Origin: QALR01 sp045124015
GTDB lineage: Bacteria; Bacillota; Clostridia; Oscillospirales; CAG-272
Direction of reading: 5' to 3'
Length of the DNA: 13,420 nucleotides
Assembly (NCBI GenBank): GCA_045124015.1
Contig: JBGVLA010000199.1
Coordinates: 1 to 13,420 of the forward strand
Made by a program: the position numbers and the translations under genes. This document shows positions 1 through 6,246 of the stretch, piece after piece (the stretch's first letter is position 1; each line of letters opens with the position of its first letter). The notes under the pieces were generated by a model. That model saw only the letters and a program-made list of their open reading frames with translations. It was not told the DNA's origin and did not search any database.

Positions 1-1
1 G

Positions 2-937
2 AATCAGAACATCTCCAACTTCTACGAGAAGGCGGACGAGCTGACGAAGAGTGCCAACAGCGCCAATGCGACGGACGAGGATATTTTGAAATCGAAATAT
101 ATGAACTCCATCAGCTCCGAGCTTGGTGAGCTGTATGCGCAGAAACGCGAGATACAGAACGGCAAGCTTTCCAACAAGGAAAAGGATGCGGCGGTGCGTG
201 AGATTCAAAAGCAGATCGTTGAGCTGACCAAAACGGGGCTTTCCAACTATGAGAAGATCCGCTATGAGGGTGACGGCGAATATGCGGTTATCGGGGACAG
301 ATATTACCAATGGTACACACCGAAAAACGGTGAGGCGTATTGGCGCAAGCTGGATGACGATCAGGTGGTCAAGTACAATCTGACGAAGAATGCCGGGGGC
401 GCTCACTACGTTACCGACGGCAACGTGCATTACAGACTTGACGAAGAGGGCGAGTGGACGAAGATCTCCGACAGACAGCTTGAGAGACAGAACGAGGTCA
501 CAAAGGCTCTCGGTATCACTCCCGAGGAATATTGGAGCAAGACCGATATTTCCTTCCTTCCTATGTCGGACGGCGAATACGAGTATGCCTACAACAATCC
601 CGAAAAATACGCCGTAGCGAAGGCTGTGGGCGGTTACGATGCGTTCAAGTCATACTCAAGCGATTTGTACGATATCAAGGCAGACAAGGACGAGAGCGGA
701 AAATCGATCAGCGGTAGCCGCAAGGAAAAGGTGCTTGATTACATCAATAGCCTTGATGCGGATGACGGCACGAAGATGATTCTGTTCAAGAGCGAGTACA
801 ATGCCGACGATACCTACAATTACGATATTATCGAATACCTGAATAGCCGAGACGATATTTCCTATGACGAGATGGAGACCATCTTGAAAGAGCTTGGTTT
901 TACCGTTGACGCGAGTGGAAATATTTCTTGGGATTAA
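2..937 (+). CDS. C-terminal part of a large phage virion protein (LPD38-like), 5' end outside window
   Basis: The reading frame is open from base 2 to the TAA at 935-937 (311 visible residues), so the gene starts upstream and only its C-terminus is seen. A TTG at 86 and later codons could be mistaken for starts, but no ribosome binding site precedes them. The segment has a lysine/glutamate-rich helical stretch, then an aromatic-rich part with repeated tyrosines, then a tail containing YAVAKAVGGYDAF and a KEKVLDYINSLDADDGTKM stretch. From memory this tail resembles the ends of very long Firmicutes phage proteins carrying LPD38-type 'large polyvalent protein' domains, which sit among the virion genes and may enter the cell with the DNA. 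It lies directly upstream of the tail fibre gene with a 12-bp gap. Tape-measure or internal virion protein are the alternatives. Family assignment is moderate; partial status is certain. Confidence 0.7.
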   Translation, partial: NQNISNFYEKADELTKSANSANATDEDILKSKYMNSISSELGELYAQKREIQNGKLSNKEKDAAVREIQKQIVELTKTGLSNYEKIRYEGDGEYAVIGDRYYQWYTPKNGEAYWRKLDDDQVVKYNLTKNAGGAHYVTDGNVHYRLDEEGEWTKISDRQLERQNEVTKALGITPEEYWSKTDISFLPMSDGEYEYAYNNPEKYAVAKAVGGYDAFKSYSSDLYDIKADKDESGKSISGSRKEKVLDYINSLDADDGTKMILFKSEYNADDTYNYDIIEYLNSRDDISYDEMETILKELGFTVDASGNISWD

Positions 938-949
938 GGGGGGACGGAT

Positions 950-1978
950 ATGAGCGATAAAATGGACAGGCAGGGGGCGCGTACCGCTGCCGACCTTGAG
1001 TACAGATATTATTTCGGCAAGAAATTTGCCGAAGTAATGGGCGTTGCAACAGACGCGAGACGGAAAGCTGATGAAGCCGGAACGCAACCGGTGTCCGTTA
1101 ATAGGCTTGAGGGTCAAATCACGGCAGACCAAATAAACGCAAACGGCTTACAAGTGAAGGACGGAAGCTTTTCGGGAGATTTGTTTGCGAAACACATACT
1201 GATGAGCGACAAGGAAATAAGCGTTGTTTCCGATGACGGGGGCGAGGTAACGCGCGTTCCGATAACCTGGCACATAGAATTTAGGTTTTATTCGGGAAGT
1301 GCCAGTGGCTACTATATTGCTTACGCGACTATTGAAGCTCCCGTATCCGTAGATATAACGGGATTGAAGTGCGGTATTTACTACAAAACATTCCAATATT
1401 ATGACTACGGATCGGGAGAGGCAACAATTATTGCGGGCGAAACGCAATCTTCCGAAATAGAGTTTCCTTTCATGGCAGACTCGTATGATACAAAAAAGCG
1501 TGTTTGCACGGAATACGTTGACGTCTCCGAGAGCGGAATGGTGATCGCGATTAGCTCAAGCTTTGCTCCGAGCGAAAGCGATCACTATCCCCTCGGAACA
1601 GCGAACCGCAGGTGGGCGGATATCTATGCAATGACGGGCACGATCAACACGTCTGACGAGCGAGAAAAGAACTCGATTTCGGAAATTCCTCAAAAGTATT
1701 CCGATATGTTCTATAAGCTGAATCCTATTATCTATAAGTTTAACAACGGTACAAGTGATAGGTTTCACGTCGGTTTCAGCGCGCAAGAGGTTGAGAGTGC
1801 TATGTCCGAGTGCGGAATTGACAGTAAAGAGTTTGCAGGGCTGATAAAATCGCCAAAAGCGGACGGAGATTACATTTACGGATTACGCTATGACGAGTTT
1901 ATTGCCCTTGCGGTATTGCAGATTCAAGAATTACACAAAAAGATCGCGGAATTGGAGGGGCGACTAAATGGATACTGA
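950..1978 (+). CDS. Tail fibre/spike with C-terminal S74 intramolecular chaperone
   Basis: 342 aa, started at ATG 950 behind a GGGGGGA ribosome binding site. The first roughly 100 residues are probably the virion-anchoring part. The middle is beta-rich with many Tyr, Ser and Gly residues, as expected of a host-binding shaft or head. From about residue 215 the protein matches the peptidase S74 / intramolecular chaperone autoprocessing family: LGTANRRWADIYA, then TSDEREKN with the Ser235-Asp236 pair, then FSAQEVESAM and YDEFIALAVLQIQELHKKI at the end. In this family the C-terminal domain trimerises the fibre and then cuts itself off at the Ser-Asp bond. The terminal heptad-like helix fits that role. 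The gene overlaps the next one by 11 bp. It probably determines receptor recognition. The N-terminal fold is not recognised. Confidence 0.88.
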   Translation: MSDKMDRQGARTAADLEYRYYFGKKFAEVMGVATDARRKADEAGTQPVSVNRLEGQITADQINANGLQVKDGSFSGDLFAKHILMSDKEISVVSDDGGEVTRVPITWHIEFRFYSGSASGYYIAYATIEAPVSVDITGLKCGIYYKTFQYYDYGSGEATIIAGETQSSEIEFPFMADSYDTKKRVCTEYVDVSESGMVIAISSSFAPSESDHYPLGTANRRWADIYAMTGTINTSDEREKNSISEIPQKYSDMFYKLNPIIYKFNNGTSDRFHVGFSAQEVESAMSECGIDSKEFAGLIKSPKADGDYIYGLRYDEFIALAVLQIQELHKKIAELEGRLNGY

Positions 1979-2261
1979 AAAAATATTGATGATGCTTCAG
2001 GAGACGGCTGACAAGGCGAACCGCAACGAGGGGAGAATCAAGAAGCTGGAACATGAGAACGAGGTCCTGCACCAACTTGCGACTTCGGTTGCGGTTATGG
2101 CTGAACAGATGAAGGGTGTCAATCAGAAGGTAACGACGATTGCCAACGAGGTAGAGGAAATCAAGGAAAAGCCCGGCAAGAGATACGATACCATTGTGAC
2201 CGCTATTATTACGGGATTGGTGAGCGCGCTTATCGGTTTTGTGGTGGGCGGTTTATTTTAA
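1968..2261 (+). CDS. XhlA-like membrane protein, probable holin-associated lysis protein
   Basis: 97 aa. ATG 1968 lies 11 bp inside the end of the fibre gene, with a GGAGGGG ribosome binding site located in that gene's last codons. Residues 1-65 are a charged amphipathic helix with heptad-like spacing (coiled coil). Residues about 74-96 form one hydrophobic helix, TIVTAIITGLVSALIGFVVG, with the extreme C-terminus in or across the membrane. This matches the hemolysin XhlA family of Firmicutes phages, small tail-anchored proteins encoded beside holin and endolysin and needed for efficient lysis. The place between fibre and endolysin supports a lysis role. Whether it forms the holes itself or helps another holin cannot be told from the sequence. 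Confidence 0.75.
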   Translation: MDTEKILMMLQETADKANRNEGRIKKLEHENEVLHQLATSVAVMAEQMKGVNQKVTTIANEVEEIKEKPGKRYDTIVTAIITGLVSALIGFVVGGLF

Positions 2262-2272
2262 GGAGGGATAAT

Positions 2273-2869
2273 ATGCGAATCAATACGTTAAGGCTTCGTG
2301 CAACGATCGGATGGCTTGGGATGCTCCTGCCGTGGATTGTTGCTTTTTTGGTTGGCTACATTCCGCAGTCCATATCCGCAACTTGGTATACAAACGCTTG
2401 CACGGTGTTTATGATCATTCTCGGGTCGGCTTCTTTTCTCTTAATCTCTTACAAGGGATATGAATTGATAGACGATATTCTCTTGACTTGCTCGGGAATA
2501 GCGGGGCTCGGGATCTGCATTTTCCCTTGCGCGATCACTACGGCGCATGAGGCGGTTGGCACGTTTATGATAGACAATCAGATAAGTAATATCCTGCATT
2601 GTGTTTTTGCGGTGATCTTCTTTGGCTTGTTAGCCTATAATTCTCTGTTTCTCTTTACCAAGGGCACGGGAGAGGTCACGCCGAAAAAGAGGGCGAGGAA
2701 CATTATATTCCGAGTTTGCGGGATTGGTATGGTTGCCTCATTCGGCATTATCCTGATTCCGATTGCGTGCAATATGTGGATCACGGAAGCGGTGGCGTTG
2801 TTCTTCTTTGGCATTAGTTTTTTGACAAAGGCGAACATTTACCCGTGGTTGTTCTGTGATAAGAAGTAA
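2273..2869 (+). CDS. Six-helix membrane protein of unknown function in the lysis module
   Basis: 198 aa, ATG 2273 behind a clear AAGGAGGGATAAT ribosome binding site. Hydrophobic helices lie at about residues 11-30, 43-60, 66-88, 105-127, 144-166 and 168-187. Loops are short, one of them basic (around TPKKRARN, residues 136-143). Several cysteines and an SISATWYTN segment after the first helix look conserved, but I cannot assign a family. It lies between the XhlA-like gene and the endolysin and ends 15 bp before a strong terminator, so it is probably co-transcribed with the late genes. It is larger than typical holins. Holin partner, superinfection exclusion or lysogenic conversion are all possible. 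Function is unassigned. Confidence 0.7.
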   Translation: MRINTLRLRATIGWLGMLLPWIVAFLVGYIPQSISATWYTNACTVFMIILGSASFLLISYKGYELIDDILLTCSGIAGLGICIFPCAITTAHEAVGTFMIDNQISNILHCVFAVIFFGLLAYNSLFLFTKGTGEVTPKKRARNIIFRVCGIGMVASFGIILIPIACNMWITEAVALFFFGISFLTKANIYPWLFCDKK

Positions 2870-2883
2870 ATAAAAAATACATA

Positions 2884-2915
2884 GGGGGGAGCTTTTTCGG
2901 CTCTCCCCTTTTTTT
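2884..2915 (+). terminator. Rho-independent terminator after the membrane protein gene
   Basis: GGGGGGAGC (2884-2892) pairs with GCTCTCCCC (2900-2908), with one G-U pair and a loop of seven bases, followed directly by seven T residues (2909-2915). It would end late transcription before the endolysin gene, which is odd for a lysis module. Confidence 0.85.
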
Positions 2916-2948
2916 ATACCAATCTTGTACCATTCTTATACCAATTTG
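2916..2948 (+). repeat. Three tandem 11-bp repeats upstream of the endolysin
   Basis: ATACCAATCTT (2916-2926), GTACCATTCTT (2927-2937) and ATACCAATTTG (2938-2948) follow each other without a gap. The period of 11 bp is about one helical turn. They fill the space between the terminator and the endolysin ribosome binding site (AAAGGA, 2949-2954). No good -35/-10 pair is visible here, so the repeats could bind an activator or be simple sequence drift. Confidence 0.55.
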
Positions 2949-2962
2949 AAAGGATGATTAAA

Positions 2963-3355
2963 ATGGCAATCAAAGCGTATTCAAAAGCGAAGGACGGAAA
3001 CAAAAAGGTATCTACGAATTTCAAAGTTAAGGAGTTTGCTTGCACCGATGGGAGCGATCCTATCTTCATCGACTCGGAGCTTGTGACGATTTTACAGAAG
3101 ATCCGCACGCATTTCGGCAAATCCGTGACCATCACGTCGGCTTACAGAACGCCTACAAAGAACAAAGCTTGTGGGGGTAGCACATATTCTCAACACTTAT
3201 ACGGACGAGCCGCAGACATTAAAATTTCGGGCGTGTCGCCGAAGAAGGTTGCCGCTTATGCGGAAACGCTTTTGAAGAACAAGGGCGGGATCGGGATCTA
3301 TTCGACATTTACGCATATTGATGTGCGCTCCACTAAATCGCGGTGGAATGGGTAA
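2963..3355 (+). CDS. Endolysin, peptidase M15A (D-Ala-D-Ala carboxypeptidase-like)
   Basis: 130 aa from ATG 2963, which lies 8 nt after AAAGGA; an in-frame ATG at 2954 overlaps that ribosome binding site and was not chosen. The protein is a single zinc peptidase domain of the M15A type: ITSAYRTPTKNKACGG, then SQHLYGRAADIKI (the S-x-H-x-x-G-x-A-x-D zinc motif), then FTHIDVR (the H-x-D motif with the third zinc ligand). These enzymes cut peptide bridges or stems of peptidoglycan to release progeny phage. There is no signal peptide and no separate cell-wall-binding domain, so it needs a holin for export and is short for an endolysin. A strong terminator follows within 7 bp. Confidence 0.9.
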   Translation: MAIKAYSKAKDGNKKVSTNFKVKEFACTDGSDPIFIDSELVTILQKIRTHFGKSVTITSAYRTPTKNKACGGSTYSQHLYGRAADIKISGVSPKKVAAYAETLLKNKGGIGIYSTFTHIDVRSTKSRWNG

Positions 3356-3361
3356 AGGAAA

Positions 3362-3399
3362 AGAGGTAGGGACAAAATTGTCCTTACCTCTCTTTTTTT
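3362..3399 (+). terminator. Strong terminator at the end of the late genes
   Basis: AGAGGTAGGGACAA (3362-3375) and TTGTCCTTACCTCT (3378-3391) form a 14-bp stem with a single G-U pair, followed by seven T residues (3393-3399). On the other strand the run preceding the stem is A-rich, so it may also end transcription of the minus-strand small gene that stops at 3398. Confidence 0.9.
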
Positions 3400-3553
3400 A
3401 TCCTTCCTTAATCTCATCAAGCAATTCGCTGATAGTGTAGGCTTTGAGCATCAGAGAAAGTCGTTGCGCCTTGTCTGTTGAAGCATCGTGAAGCTCAATG
3501 GCTTCGTTCATTTCTGCCTCAAGGTAGGCTATGATTTGTTCGGCGGTTTTCAT
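3398..3553 (-). CDS. Small acidic helical protein beside attP
   Basis: 51 aa. The start is ATG at 3553, eight or so bases after AAAGGAG on the minus strand (about 3562-3569). A longer in-frame version from 3601 would begin inside the attP site and lacks a ribosome binding site. The product (MKTAEQIIAYLEAEMNEA to the ISELLDEIKEG end) looks all-helical, with two or three amphipathic helices and a net negative charge. No family is recognised. It lies between the late-gene terminator and attP, reads away from attP, and in the circular genome is downstream of the integrase in the same direction, 71 bp after its stop. A recombination directionality factor is one possibility, given only its location; acidic composition argues against direct DNA binding. 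Confidence 0.7.
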   Translation of the reverse strand: MKTAEQIIAYLEAEMNEAIELHDASTDKAQRLSLMLKAYTISELLDEIKEG

Positions 3554-3569
3554 AGTATCAACTCCTTTC

Positions 3570-3617
3570 TTTGTACTAATTAGGTGTTGCGGAACGGACA
3601 TAGGGAGTTAGTACAAA
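3570..3617. other. Candidate phage attachment site (attP) for the serine integrase
   Basis: TTTGTACTAA (3570-3579) and TTAGTACAAA (3608-3617) are perfect 10-bp inverted arms. They flank a 28-bp centre whose symmetry axis falls between A3593 and A3594, giving a candidate AA crossover dinucleotide. Scattered further symmetric matches occur inward (for example C3590 with G3597 and G3592 with C3595). A total length of 48 bp, symmetric arms and a position seven bases from the integrase stop codon are what is known for attP sites of large serine integrases. Both arms being present argues for attP rather than a hybrid attL or attR. Confidence 0.7.
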
Positions 3618-3646
3618 CACGGGGCTAAAAAAAATTAACCCGTGTT
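3616..3646 (-). repeat. Inverted repeat over the integrase stop codon, possible weak terminator
   Basis: AACACGGG (3616-3623) and CCCGTGTT (3639-3646) are perfect 8-bp inverted arms with a 15-nt loop containing the integrase stop and a run of eight T on the minus strand. The T run is in the loop, not after the stem, so ordinary termination would be inefficient. It overlaps the outer end of one attP arm by two bases. Confidence 0.45.
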
Positions 3647-5040
3647 ATATCTTTGTTCCAATCGACTTCTATTGATTGGATAAAGCTTCTCCAAAAGGCG
3701 CGCTTATGGTCATCATCGAGCTTATTATAGATTGCTTCCCATCCGTCGTGCAGGACGGCTTCAATATGGGTAAGGTCTTTGACGGTGATCTCGCCGCGCT
3801 CGTTTTCGGCTGCTTCGAGTTTTTTCATAAGCTCGGCATAGTCGCGCTCATAGGTTTCGACCTTTCGGATTTTTCCCGTTTGCCAAGAGTAATTCAAACG
3901 GTCGATCTGCTCGTGAATTTCCTCGATATCGTATTCGGGGATCTTCACGGCTTTTCCATCTGCAACTTCGGCAGAGCGGATCTTCGCTTCCTCAAAATAC
4001 TTTTCGATGTTCTCAAGCATCATCTTTTCAAAAGTATTCTCGCTGAACGATTTCGGATAGTCACAAGCTCCGTCTTTTCTATTCTTGCCGCAACGATAGC
4101 GTTTGTAGCGGTAGACATTGCCGTTCGGCTTTGTGTGCGTTTGGATATTTCCCTTCAGCAAGCATCCGCAAGCCGGGCACTTGATTAAGCCGCTGAAGAT
4201 ATAGGCTCTGTTTTCAGCGGTATTATCCTTGACATTACGTGTTAATATCTCTTGCAGTTTGTCAAAGTCCTCGGCGGTCAGATATGCTTCACAGTATTTC
4301 GGGTTATCCCTATAAGCTCCCTTCAGCATTGTATTGCTCAACAATCTTGTGATAGAGTCGTGAGAGATCGCGACGTTGTGAGTTGTTTTGGCATATACGA
4401 TCGTTCCCTTTTTGCTTTGGTAGGTCATATAATGCTCGATCAGATCGTAAAGAATATCCTCGTCCTCGGGATCTCGGATAATCTTTTTACGGCGCGTTTT
4501 CTCGTCATCGACGATCTTAAAGCCGAAGGGCATACTACCCGATAGCGGTTGACCTGTTGTCACCTTATACTCGTTTACAAGGTCTACGCGCTCGCCCGCC
4601 ATATCCGCCTCCATTTCGGCAATCGCCAACTTAGCATTTATTAAAAATCTACCGTTTGCCGTTGTAAGGTCGTATTTCTCCTCGGTTGTAGTCCATACAA
4701 TCGGGGATATTCTTTTCATACATTCGTGATACTCTGCGACGGAACGGAAGAAACGGTCAAGCTTGATGAATATAATTCTCTCAAACTTTCTTTTCTCCGC
4801 GTCCTGGATCATACGTTGCAACTCCGGGCGTCTTTTGATAAGCTTCCTTGCGCTCACTCCCTCGTCAACGTACCATTCTACGATCTTCATATTGTGCAAG
4901 TCGGCATACTCTTGGAGTTTGTTTTTCTGCGCGTCCAATGACAGACCGTGTAGCTTTTGCTCGGTGGTCGATACGCGAACGTAAGCGGCGACAAGCTCAA
5001 CCGAGAGCACGTTCCTCACTTGCCATTCTTCTTTTGACAT
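3625..5040 (-). CDS. int: Large serine integrase (resolvase / recombinase / zinc-ribbon)
   Basis: 471 aa. The start is ATG 5040, eight bases after GGAG; the upstream GTG at 5049 overlaps that ribosome binding site. Domains in order: catalytic resolvase domain about 14-165, with the nucleophile Ser24 in YVRVSTTEQ and the KLDRFFRS stretch (about 93-100); a recombinase domain about 170-270 beginning near PFGFK; a zinc ribbon with C288, C291, C317 and C326; a helical/coiled-coil part about 370-420; a C-terminal helix. It performs site-specific integration and excision between attP and a bacterial attB without host factors beyond a directionality protein. It is the last gene of a minus-strand series and ends seven bases from the proposed attP. 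Length and architecture fit Listeria A118-type integrases. Confidence 0.95.
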   Translation of the reverse strand: MSKEEWQVRNVLSVELVAAYVRVSTTEQKLHGLSLDAQKNKLQEYADLHNMKIVEWYVDEGVSARKLIKRRPELQRMIQDAEKRKFERIIFIKLDRFFRSVAEYHECMKRISPIVWTTTEEKYDLTTANGRFLINAKLAIAEMEADMAGERVDLVNEYKVTTGQPLSGSMPFGFKIVDDEKTRRKKIIRDPEDEDILYDLIEHYMTYQSKKGTIVYAKTTHNVAISHDSITRLLSNTMLKGAYRDNPKYCEAYLTAEDFDKLQEILTRNVKDNTAENRAYIFSGLIKCPACGCLLKGNIQTHTKPNGNVYRYKRYRCGKNRKDGACDYPKSFSENTFEKMMLENIEKYFEEAKIRSAEVADGKAVKIPEYDIEEIHEQIDRLNYSWQTGKIRKVETYERDYAELMKKLEAAENERGEITVKDLTHIEAVLHDGWEAIYNKLDDDHKRAFWRSFIQSIEVDWNKDITRVNFF

Positions 5041-5112
5041 TTGCCTCACTCCTTTTATTTTTTCTTTGTTGCGGTTATCCTTTTCGGCATCACCACCTTT
5101 GATTGCTTGGTC

Positions 5113-5649
5113 TTATTTGTTATCTTTTGAAAGGGCGGTCAGCACGCTCTTGACGGCTTGTCGATTTTCTGAATCAAGGTTAGAGAGTGTTTTTACCATT
5201 TCTAAAAGCTCCTGATCTCCAATCATTTTCATAACGACGGCAGACAATTCATCGTGCCTTTTTTTCTTTTCAATTTGTTCTTTGGTTTTTTCCTTATTTG
5301 GTTTTATGGATTCTTCCTTGGCTTCTTTCTCGGGCTCCGGCGCGGTAAACTGACGGGTATATTTTTTCTTTTTCTTAGGCTCTTTCTCTTGCTCCTCGGG
5401 CGGGATTGTCCTCAACATCCAATATGCTACTGTTGACCACAGAAACACCGCCGCGCCCGGTCCCGTTTCCCCTGCGTTAATGCGGATTATTTGAAAGATC
5501 AACCATACACACACGCCGTTTATAATAACGATTGCCCATATGGTTTTTGGGCTATATCCGCGGTCTGCTATAAATCCGATGATGCTAAAGATCAAGGGAA
5601 CAATTAAGTAAGCTGTTGCGGTAATTAATATACTGATTATGAAATCCAT
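5113..5649 (-). CDS. Three-helix membrane protein with charged cytoplasmic tail, unknown function
   Basis: 178 aa from ATG 5649, preceded by GAGGAA at a normal distance. Hydrophobic helices lie at about 3-25, 36-57 and 66-82. The stretch from about 84 to 130 is dense in Lys and Glu and probably disordered. Residues about 133-178 look like a compact helical domain (LSAVVMKMIGDQELLEMVKTL and so on). No family is recognised. It lies between the coiled-coil XRE gene (16 bp upstream) and the integrase (72 bp downstream), a position where temperate phages often carry genes expressed from the prophage. Superinfection exclusion or another membrane-linked immunity function is a reasonable guess from location only. 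Confidence 0.75.
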   Translation of the reverse strand: MDFIISILITATAYLIVPLIFSIIGFIADRGYSPKTIWAIVIINGVCVWLIFQIIRINAGETGPGAAVFLWSTVAYWMLRTIPPEEQEKEPKKKKKYTRQFTAPEPEKEAKEESIKPNKEKTKEQIEKKKRHDELSAVVMKMIGDQELLEMVKTLSNLDSENRQAVKSVLTALSKDNK

Positions 5650-5665
5650 TTTGGTTTCCTCTAAT

Positions 5666-6082
5666 TCATTTCGTCATTCCGCTTATTACGGATTTATAGT
5701 AATTATGCAAGGCGAGAAGTTCGTCCTTGTGTTGAAGCTCCTTTTTTAGAAGCTCGACCTCGGTTGTGAGGGCGGCGTTCTTGGCTTTGAGCATTTCGTT
5801 CTCGGCAATGGTAAGGTCACGCTCTGCTTCGACTACATCAACGGTTTCCTTTATTTCGACGAGCTCGGTGGTAGCGACTATAACACCGGTATCGGCAAAG
5901 ATATCTCCCAAGTCGTAACCGAGAGCCTTGACAATAAGGTCAAGTGTGTCTGCGTAGGGGTGGTCGCTCTCACCTGCAAAGATACGGTTGACGGTTCTCT
6001 CGGGCAATCTTGTCTTGTCCGCTATCTGCTTTGTGGACATCCCTGTCTTTTTCTTTAGTTCTTTTAAGTTATCTAACCACAT
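5666..6082 (-). CDS. XRE-family regulator with C-terminal coiled coil
   Basis: 138 aa, ATG 6082 behind AAAGGA. Residues about 5-60 are a helix-turn-helix of the XRE/Cro-CI kind: TGMSTKQIADKTRLPERTVNRIF is the usual recognition unit, followed by DTLDLIVKALGYDLGDIF. Residues about 75-125 form a long charged helix with heptad-like leucines, likely a coiled coil for dimerisation. There is no S24/LexA peptidase domain. It heads the minus-strand series with the membrane protein and integrase. Its leader carries 21-bp direct repeats and a dyad that are candidate binding sites, so autoregulation is plausible. It may be a second repressor or a regulator of the integrase. Confidence 0.88.
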   Translation of the reverse strand: MWLDNLKELKKKTGMSTKQIADKTRLPERTVNRIFAGESDHPYADTLDLIVKALGYDLGDIFADTGVIVATTELVEIKETVDVVEAERDLTIAENEMLKAKNAALTTEVELLKKELQHKDELLALHNYYKSVISGMTK

Positions 6083-6126
6083 ATGTTGTCCTTTCTAAAA
6101 TAAGTTTGTCCGTGGTGGGTGATAAA

Positions 6127-6178
6127 GTTGGGTATTAAATGGACGATGTTGGGTATTGATTTTACAAAGTTGCCGATG
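6127..6178. repeat. Three 21-bp-spaced direct repeats in the leader of the coiled-coil XRE gene
   Basis: GTTGGGTATT occurs at 6127-6136 and again at 6148-6157; a third, degenerate copy (GTTGCCGATG) begins at 6169. Spacing is exactly 21 bp, two helical turns, both times. They lie between the candidate start of transcription (about 6173, minus strand) and the gene's start at 6082, a normal position for repressor binding sites. Confidence 0.6.
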
Positions 6179-6179
6179 T

Positions 6180-6208
6180 AAAATAATGACAGAAATTAAA
6201 AATTTCAA
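6180..6208 (-). promoter_or_regulatory. Candidate promoter for the XRE-membrane-integrase series
   Basis: On the minus strand TTGAAA (6208-6203) and TATTTT (6185-6180) are separated by 17 bp, matching five and four of six consensus positions. The leader to the ATG at 6082 would be about 90 nt. The surrounding sequence is A/T-rich, so chance matches are likely; confidence is moderate. Confidence 0.45.
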
Positions 6209-6224
6209 AAAATTCGACAAAACA

Positions 6225-6246
6225 CGAATAACTCCGTGCTTATTCG
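6225..6246. promoter_or_regulatory. 22-bp dyad, candidate operator
   Basis: CGAATAA (6225-6231) and TTATTCG (6240-6246) are perfect inverted 7-bp arms with an 8-bp centre. The outer motif TTCGACA also occurs twice as a direct repeat, at 6213-6219 and 6243-6249, exactly 30 bp apart. The dyad lies between the minus promoter at 6180-6208 and the plus promoter at 6279-6306, so a bound regulator could affect both. Confidence 0.45.

Noticed and set aside
656..1132. Minus-strand open frame (158 codons)
   Set aside because: Spans the junction of two plus-strand virion genes; no start signal.
2916..2948. Tandem repeats as a CRISPR array
   Set aside because: Units are 11 bp, imperfect and contiguous with no spacers; no cas genes.
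3676..4188. Plus-strand open frame (170 codons) inside the integrase
   Set aside because: Hydrophobic mirror of the integrase C-terminus, without ribosome binding site or family pattern.
5041..5049. Upstream GTG start for the integrase
   Set aside because: GTG 5049 overlaps the GGAG that serves ATG 5040 at ideal spacing.
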